DNA from: Opitutia bacterium UBA7350
Lineage (GTDB): Bacteria; Verrucomicrobiota; Verrucomicrobiia; Opitutales; Coraliomargaritaceae
DNA length: 9,804 nt
Assembly: GCA_002470925.1 (NCBI GenBank)
Contig: DKOX01000134.1
Location: forward strand, 1 to 9,804
Direction of reading: 5' to 3'
The first letter of the stretch is position 1, and the number at the start of each line of letters is the position of its first letter. Shown piece by piece: positions 6,429-9,804 of this stretch. The notes beneath the pieces were generated by a model. The model ran no database searches. It saw nothing but the letters and a program-made list of their open reading frames with translations, and had not been told where the DNA came from. A program made the position numbers and the translations under genes.

Positions 6429-7151
6429 ATGAGCTTGGAACTGCCTAGCCTAGACAAGGAAGCACTTGAATCTCTGGAGCAAACCGCTGCGACGGATCGG
6501 GTTCGTTGGGCCTACGAGCAATTTGGCGACGGGCTGGTACTGAGCACCAGTTTTGGGGTGCAAAGCGCGGTGATGCTCCATTTGGTGAACAGCGTCATCC
6601 CGGGCATTCCGGTCATTTTTATTGATACGGGCTACCTCTTTCCCGAGACCTATCGCTTTGTGGAAACCCTCAGCGAACGCCTCCAACTCAACCTCAAGAT
6701 CTACCACCCCCTAAAATCCGCTGCGCACCAGGAAGCGACCCAGGGTAAATTGTGGGAGCAGGGACTCGCCGGTCTCGAGCAATACAACCGGATCAACAAA
6801 GTAGAACCGATGAACCGCGCCGTCAAAGAACTGGGCGCGACTGCTTGGCTTTCCGGCCTGCGCCGCCAGCAAGCGAGCTCGCGGCTGGAGCGTCCGGTCG
6901 CTCAAAAACAAAACAAGACCTGGAAAATCTACCCGATCCTCGATTGGTCGGACCGCGACATTTACCAATACCTCAGCGAAAATAACCTGCCCTACCATCC
7001 CCTCTGGGAGCAGGGTTATGTCTCGGTGGGCGACTGGCACAGCACCACCAAGCTAAGCGAGGGGATGCAGGCCGAAGACACGCGCTTTGGCGGACTGAAG
7101 CGCGAATGTGGCTTACATGAGACCACCGGCGGAACCGACTACCAAATTTAG
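6429..7151 (+). CDS. cysH: Phosphoadenylyl-sulfate (PAPS) reductase, thioredoxin-dependent
   Basis: The 240-residue enzyme reduces activated sulfate to sulfite in assimilatory sulfate reduction, in the cytoplasm. The PP-loop-type motif is STSFGVQSA (39-47), then IDTGYLFPETYRFV (65-78), KLWEQG (107-112), NKVEPMNRAVKEL (123-135), SGLRRQQASSR (142-152), IYPILDWSDRDIYQYL (167-182) and PYHPLWEQGYVSVGDWHST (188-206). It ends with KRECGLHE (224-231), containing the catalytic Cys227. Cys227 is the only cysteine in the protein, so the CC...CxxC ligands of [4Fe-4S] APS reductases are absent. That points to the E. coli-like PAPS type, which takes electrons from thioredoxin or glutaredoxin and implies an APS kinase elsewhere in the genome. 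Length agrees with E. coli CysH (244). It begins 72 bases after the dehydrogenase gene and has its own promoter candidate; AAAGG lies only 3 bases before the ATG, too close to be a normal ribosome site. No other cys genes adjoin it here. Confidence 0.95.
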   Translation: MSLELPSLDKEALESLEQTAATDRVRWAYEQFGDGLVLSTSFGVQSAVMLHLVNSVIPGIPVIFIDTGYLFPETYRFVETLSERLQLNLKIYHPLKSAAHQEATQGKLWEQGLAGLEQYNRINKVEPMNRAVKELGATAWLSGLRRQQASSRLERPVAQKQNKTWKIYPILDWSDRDIYQYLSENNLPYHPLWEQGYVSVGDWHSTTKLSEGMQAEDTRFGGLKRECGLHETTGGTDYQI

Positions 7152-7206
7152 AGTTCAATCAATCCTTGCCTCTAATCTTGCTCCCCGCGCCGCTGCGGTT
7201 CTAGAT

Positions 7207-7210
7207 AGGG
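7207..7210 (+). promoter_or_regulatory. Shine-Dalgarno of uppS
   Basis: AGGG lies 8 bases before the ATG at 7219 and supports that start. The frame is open back to 7108 inside cysH, but the UppS family begins shortly before the HVAIIMDGNGRW motif, at residue 12 here, so the longer version is unnecessary. Confidence 0.5.
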
Positions 7211-7218
7211 AACTTTTC

Positions 7219-7962
7219 ATGCAGCAGGATTCCACAAACAAACACCCCCGCCATGTTGCCATCATTATGGATGGTAACGGACGTTGGGCGAAAGAGCACG
7301 GCTTGCCGCGCATCGAAGGGCATCGCCGTGGCGCGCAGGCAGTCCGGCACAGCCTTGAGGCAGCCCGCGACCTGGGTCTGCGCTACCTCACCCTCTACGC
7401 CTTCAGTGTGGAAAATTGGAACCGCCCCAAGGAAGAAATCCATGCCCTCATGGATCTCCTTGACCGCTTCCTGAAAGAGCACCTCCAGCACCTGCTGAAA
7501 AACAAAATCCGTTTGCGCGTGATCGGTCGCTATCACGAGCTACCCACAAACATTCAGGATCGCCTCCGCGATGCCGAAATCCAAACCGCCGACTTCACGG
7601 ATTTTACGGTAGGCCTTGCGCTCAATTACGGTTCACGCACCGAGGTGGTCGATGCAGCCCGCGCCATCGCCAAAGCCGCCCAGGATGGCACCCTCGAGCC
7701 CAACCAGCTCGACTACGCGCAGTTCCGCAGCTTTCTGTATACCGATGAGATGCCCGACCCCGACCTCGTCATACGGACTTCCGGCGAATCGCGCCTCAGC
7801 AATTTCCTACTCCTGCAATCCGCCTATTCCGAGATTCATTTCAGCCCGGTGCTTTGGCCGGATTTCGACCGCGCCTGTTTCGAAGCCGCCCTGGAAGATT
7901 ACGCCCAACGCGAACGCCGCTACGGGAAAACCTCCGAACAATTGCAGCCGCCCCTTTCCTGA
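7219..7962 (+). CDS. uppS: Isoprenyl transferase, (2Z,6E)-undecaprenyl diphosphate synthase
   Basis: The 247-residue cis-prenyltransferase extends farnesyl diphosphate with eight isopentenyl units to make undecaprenyl diphosphate, the lipid carrier for peptidoglycan and other envelope glycans. It acts at the cytoplasmic face of the membrane. All family motifs are present: MDGNGRWA (17-24, catalytic Asp18), HRRGAQAVR (35-43), TLYAFSVENWNRP (58-70), LALNYGSRTEVVDA (133-146), PDLVIRTSGESRLSNFLLLQ (181-200) and SEIHFSPVLWPDF (204-216). The RTSGE segment and the nearby Arg192 bind the pyrophosphate of the substrate, and Glu205 corresponds to the conserved glutamate near the metal site. Length is typical (about 250). 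cdsA begins 19 bases downstream and dxr follows it, the widespread envelope-lipid gene order. Upstream lies cysH, 67 bases away, instead of the frequent pyrH-frr pair. Confidence 0.97.
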   Translation: MQQDSTNKHPRHVAIIMDGNGRWAKEHGLPRIEGHRRGAQAVRHSLEAARDLGLRYLTLYAFSVENWNRPKEEIHALMDLLDRFLKEHLQHLLKNKIRLRVIGRYHELPTNIQDRLRDAEIQTADFTDFTVGLALNYGSRTEVVDAARAIAKAAQDGTLEPNQLDYAQFRSFLYTDEMPDPDLVIRTSGESRLSNFLLLQSAYSEIHFSPVLWPDFDRACFEAALEDYAQRERRYGKTSEQLQPPLS

Positions 7963-7981
7963 ATTTACTTTACCCTAAGCA

Positions 7982-8815
7982 ATGAAACAACGGCTCTACA
8001 GTTTTACCATCCTCTGGCTCATCATCGTTGTAGCCCTCGGCTTTCTAGGCTCAAACGGTGCAGTTCTTCTGGTTGCAACCTTGGCACTCATGACCCAGCT
8101 GGAATTGTATCAACTTCTGGAAAAGATGGATCTGCAGCCCAAGGTGCGCCTTGGACTTTTATGCGGTGCGGGCATCTTGCTGGGCGGATATTATTTACCT
8201 GGCCTCAATAGCGGCATTGAGCTCTTCCTGCTGAGCTACCTGATCCTCGCGCTTGTGCTTGCCTGTGGCGACTTGCGCACCGATGCGCTGCGTAGCATCC
8301 TTCCCACCCTCTTTGGGCTCACCTACGTCCCCTTTTTATTACATTATATTCTCCTGAGCTTGAAGCATGCCGAGCTCAATGGACTCGGGAGTGCTGGCGG
8401 GATTTATCTGGGGGTTTGGCTGATTACAGTGGCGAAAGCCAGTGATGTCGGGGGTCTCCTGCTCGGGATGAAATTTGGCAGGACCCCCCTTTCGAAAATA
8501 AGTCCCGCCAAAACCTATGAAGGCGCAGTCGGCGGGATTCTAACCTCTGTGCTCGTCGGACTGGTCCTGCATTTCTTTTTCCGTCCCGAAGGCCTCGAAG
8601 CCTTTGGTTACGGACTGGCCGCCCTTTTTGCGATTCCTATTGCGGTGGCGGCGATTGCCTCGGACCTCGTAGAATCTGCCTTCAAACGACAGGCGGCGGT
8701 CAAAGATTCGGGGAGCCTGATACCGGGCATCGGGGGCGTCTTTGATCTAAGCGATAGCCTCATCCTGAGTGCCCCGCTCGGCTACCTCCTCTTTAAATAC
8801 TTTCTCTTTACCTGA
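7982..8815 (+). CDS. cdsA: Phosphatidate cytidylyltransferase (CDP-diacylglycerol synthase)
   Basis: The 277-residue integral membrane enzyme makes CDP-diacylglycerol from phosphatidate and CTP, the branch point of bacterial phospholipid synthesis. Hydrophobic segments are visible at about 7-36, 57-72, 78-95, 106-126, 139-151, 181-200, 208-228 and 260-276, matching the multi-pass CdsA layout. Conserved polar blocks are KASDVGGLLLGMKFGRTPL (152-170), SKISPAKTYEGAVGG (171-185) and SDLVESAFKRQAAVKDSGSLIPG (227-249). The signature normally continues as PGHGGxxDRxDS; here it reads PGIGGVFDLSDS (248-259), so the His and the Arg are replaced by Ile250 and Leu256, while Asp255 and Asp258 remain. Activity is still expected from the context and the other intact residues. 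It sits 19 bases after uppS and 8 bases before dxr, almost certainly in one transcript. No Shine-Dalgarno precedes the ATG. Confidence 0.93.
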   Translation: MKQRLYSFTILWLIIVVALGFLGSNGAVLLVATLALMTQLELYQLLEKMDLQPKVRLGLLCGAGILLGGYYLPGLNSGIELFLLSYLILALVLACGDLRTDALRSILPTLFGLTYVPFLLHYILLSLKHAELNGLGSAGGIYLGVWLITVAKASDVGGLLLGMKFGRTPLSKISPAKTYEGAVGGILTSVLVGLVLHFFFRPEGLEAFGYGLAALFAIPIAVAAIASDLVESAFKRQAAVKDSGSLIPGIGGVFDLSDSLILSAPLGYLLFKYFLFT

Positions 8816-8823
8816 CCCCTGCC

Positions 8824-9804
8824 ATGTCCGATTGCACCCGCAAGAAAATCGTGCTCCTCGGCGCAACCGGTTCCATCGGTAGCAACACCTTGCGGGTCAT
8901 ACGGGAACATGCAGACCGTTTGGAATTGGTGGGCGTCTCCGCTCGGAGCAACTACCGCGAATTGGCGGCAATCTGTGCGGAATTTAAAGTACCGCACGCC
9001 GTCCTGACCGATCCTCATGCCTATGTAAAAGCGCGGGCGGAAAACGTTTTTGAAAACCCAACACAGCTCGCCTCCGGCGAGGCCGCCCTTGCAGAATTGG
9101 CGAGCCTCCCCGCCGCCGACACGGTGCTGGTCGCGGTGGTGGGTGCCTGCGGCCTGCAACCGACCCTTGCGGCGATTGAAGCCGGCAAGGACATCGCCCT
9201 CGCCAACAAGGAAGCGCTCGTCCTCGGCGGAGCCTTTGTCATCGAGCGCGCCCGCGCGAAGGGCGTCCGCCTCCTGCCGACCGACAGCGAGCACAACGCT
9301 ATCTTCCAATGCCTTGAAGGGCATCCGATGGAACAGGTAGAACGGTTCATTTTGACGGCTTCGGGTGGCCCCTTCCGCGACACTCCGCTCGCCGACCTAG
9401 CCGCAGTCAGTCCCGCCGATGCGGTGCGTCACCCCAACTGGTCTATGGGTCACAAGATCTCAGTGGACTCCGCTACGATGGCAAACAAAGGCCTCGAACT
9501 CATTGAGGCGCACTGGCTCTTTGCTCTGCCGGCCGAGCGCCTGGAAGTAGTCATTCATCCGCAGAGCATCGCCCATTCTTTTGTGCAATTTGTAGACGGT
9601 TCCATTCTGGCGCAAATGAGCCCGCCCTCCATGACCTTTCCGATTCAACATTGCCTCCTCTATCCCGACCGTGCCCCCGCAGTGGAACCGACCCTCGATT
9701 TTAAAACCGCCCTTCAACTTGACTTCAGCCCACCCGATCCGCAGCGCTTTCCCTGCCTTGAACTCGCATACGCAGCCCTGCGAACCGGCGGCGGTGCCCC
9801 GGCG
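8824..9804 (+). CDS. dxr: 1-deoxy-D-xylulose 5-phosphate reductoisomerase, partial (C-terminus beyond window)
   Basis: This frame gives 327 codons up to the right window edge; complete enzymes are near 390-400 residues, so roughly the last fifth is missing. It catalyses the NADPH-dependent rearrangement and reduction of DXP to 2-C-methyl-D-erythritol 4-phosphate, the committed step of the MEP isoprenoid pathway, in the cytoplasm. Visible motifs are the NADPH site LLGATGSIGSNTLRVI (11-26), GKDIALANKEALVLGG (121-136), the metal site PTDSEHNAIFQCL (152-164, Asp154 and Glu156), LTASGGPFRD (177-186), the substrate/flap region HPNWSMGHKISVDSATMANK (203-222) followed by GLELIEAHWLF (223-233), and IHPQSIAHSFVQFVDGSILA (244-263). 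The metal-binding Glu of the GLELIEAHWLF block is present. The ATG is 8 bases after the cdsA stop and has no Shine-Dalgarno, suggesting translation coupled to cdsA. Its product supplies precursors that UppS, encoded two genes upstream, consumes. Confidence 0.97.
   Translation, partial: MSDCTRKKIVLLGATGSIGSNTLRVIREHADRLELVGVSARSNYRELAAICAEFKVPHAVLTDPHAYVKARAENVFENPTQLASGEAALAELASLPAADTVLVAVVGACGLQPTLAAIEAGKDIALANKEALVLGGAFVIERARAKGVRLLPTDSEHNAIFQCLEGHPMEQVERFILTASGGPFRDTPLADLAAVSPADAVRHPNWSMGHKISVDSATMANKGLELIEAHWLFALPAERLEVVIHPQSIAHSFVQFVDGSILAQMSPPSMTFPIQHCLLYPDRAPAVEPTLDFKTALQLDFSPPDPQRFPCLELAYAALRTGGGAPA

Noticed and set aside
7178..7207. TTGCTC and TAGATA, 18 bases apart, as an uppS promoter
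   Set aside because: The -10 element would overlap the ribosome-binding site of uppS and start transcription within it, so the match is probably accidental.
7108..7218. Longer UppS start inside cysH
   Set aside because: The added 37 residues are not part of the family; the ATG at 7219 has a Shine-Dalgarno at good spacing.
1..9804. CRISPR array, tRNA, rRNA, insertion sequence or phage genes
   Set aside because: I looked for spaced repeats, transposase or integrase motifs, and cloverleaf or rRNA-like sequence, and saw none; the window is packed with housekeeping coding genes.

Overview
The window is a compact, almost fully coding stretch of bacterial chromosome with moderately high G+C. Eight protein genes lie on both strands, with no gap over about 110 bases. 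I see no tRNA or rRNA gene, insertion sequence, prophage gene or CRISPR array. The gene set is chromosomal and housekeeping. The style of the proteins, especially the uncharacterised 469-residue family and the divergent CdsA, suggests a Gram-negative, possibly Verrucomicrobiota (Opitutae-like) organism. That placement is inference from memory and is not proven by any marker gene here.

Left part (1-2982): a DUF255/YyaL-type thioredoxin-fold protein runs off the left edge on the minus strand. Divergent from it, across a 99-base spacer, is mutL, the mismatch repair ATPase. Its N-terminal ATPase half is textbook, but the metal-binding endonuclease motifs in its C-terminal half are degenerate.

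Middle part (2994-6356): a minus-strand pair consists of sufT (Fe-S cluster assembly, DUF59 fold) followed after 71 bases by a 469-residue protein of a conserved family with no established function. The latter converges on mutL with only 11 bases between stop codons. Divergent from sufT, across 109 bases, is a saccharopine dehydrogenase-fold enzyme. It best fits carboxy(nor)spermidine dehydrogenase of the alternative polyamine pathway; its usual decarboxylase partner is not in this window.

Right part (6429-9804): cysH (PAPS reductase, thioredoxin-dependent type without Fe-S ligands) is preceded by a plausible sigma70-type promoter. It is followed by uppS, cdsA and dxr, the familiar envelope-lipid/isoprenoid cluster, with gaps of 19 and 8 bases inside the cluster. 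Dxr starts the MEP pathway, UppS makes the C55 lipid carrier and CdsA makes CDP-diacylglycerol. dxr runs off the right edge.

Most of the window is ordinary. The points most worth a second look are the uncharacterised sufT-neighbour family, the MutL that has lost its nuclease motifs, and the CdsA signature substitutions. I did not find a convincing new multi-gene system.
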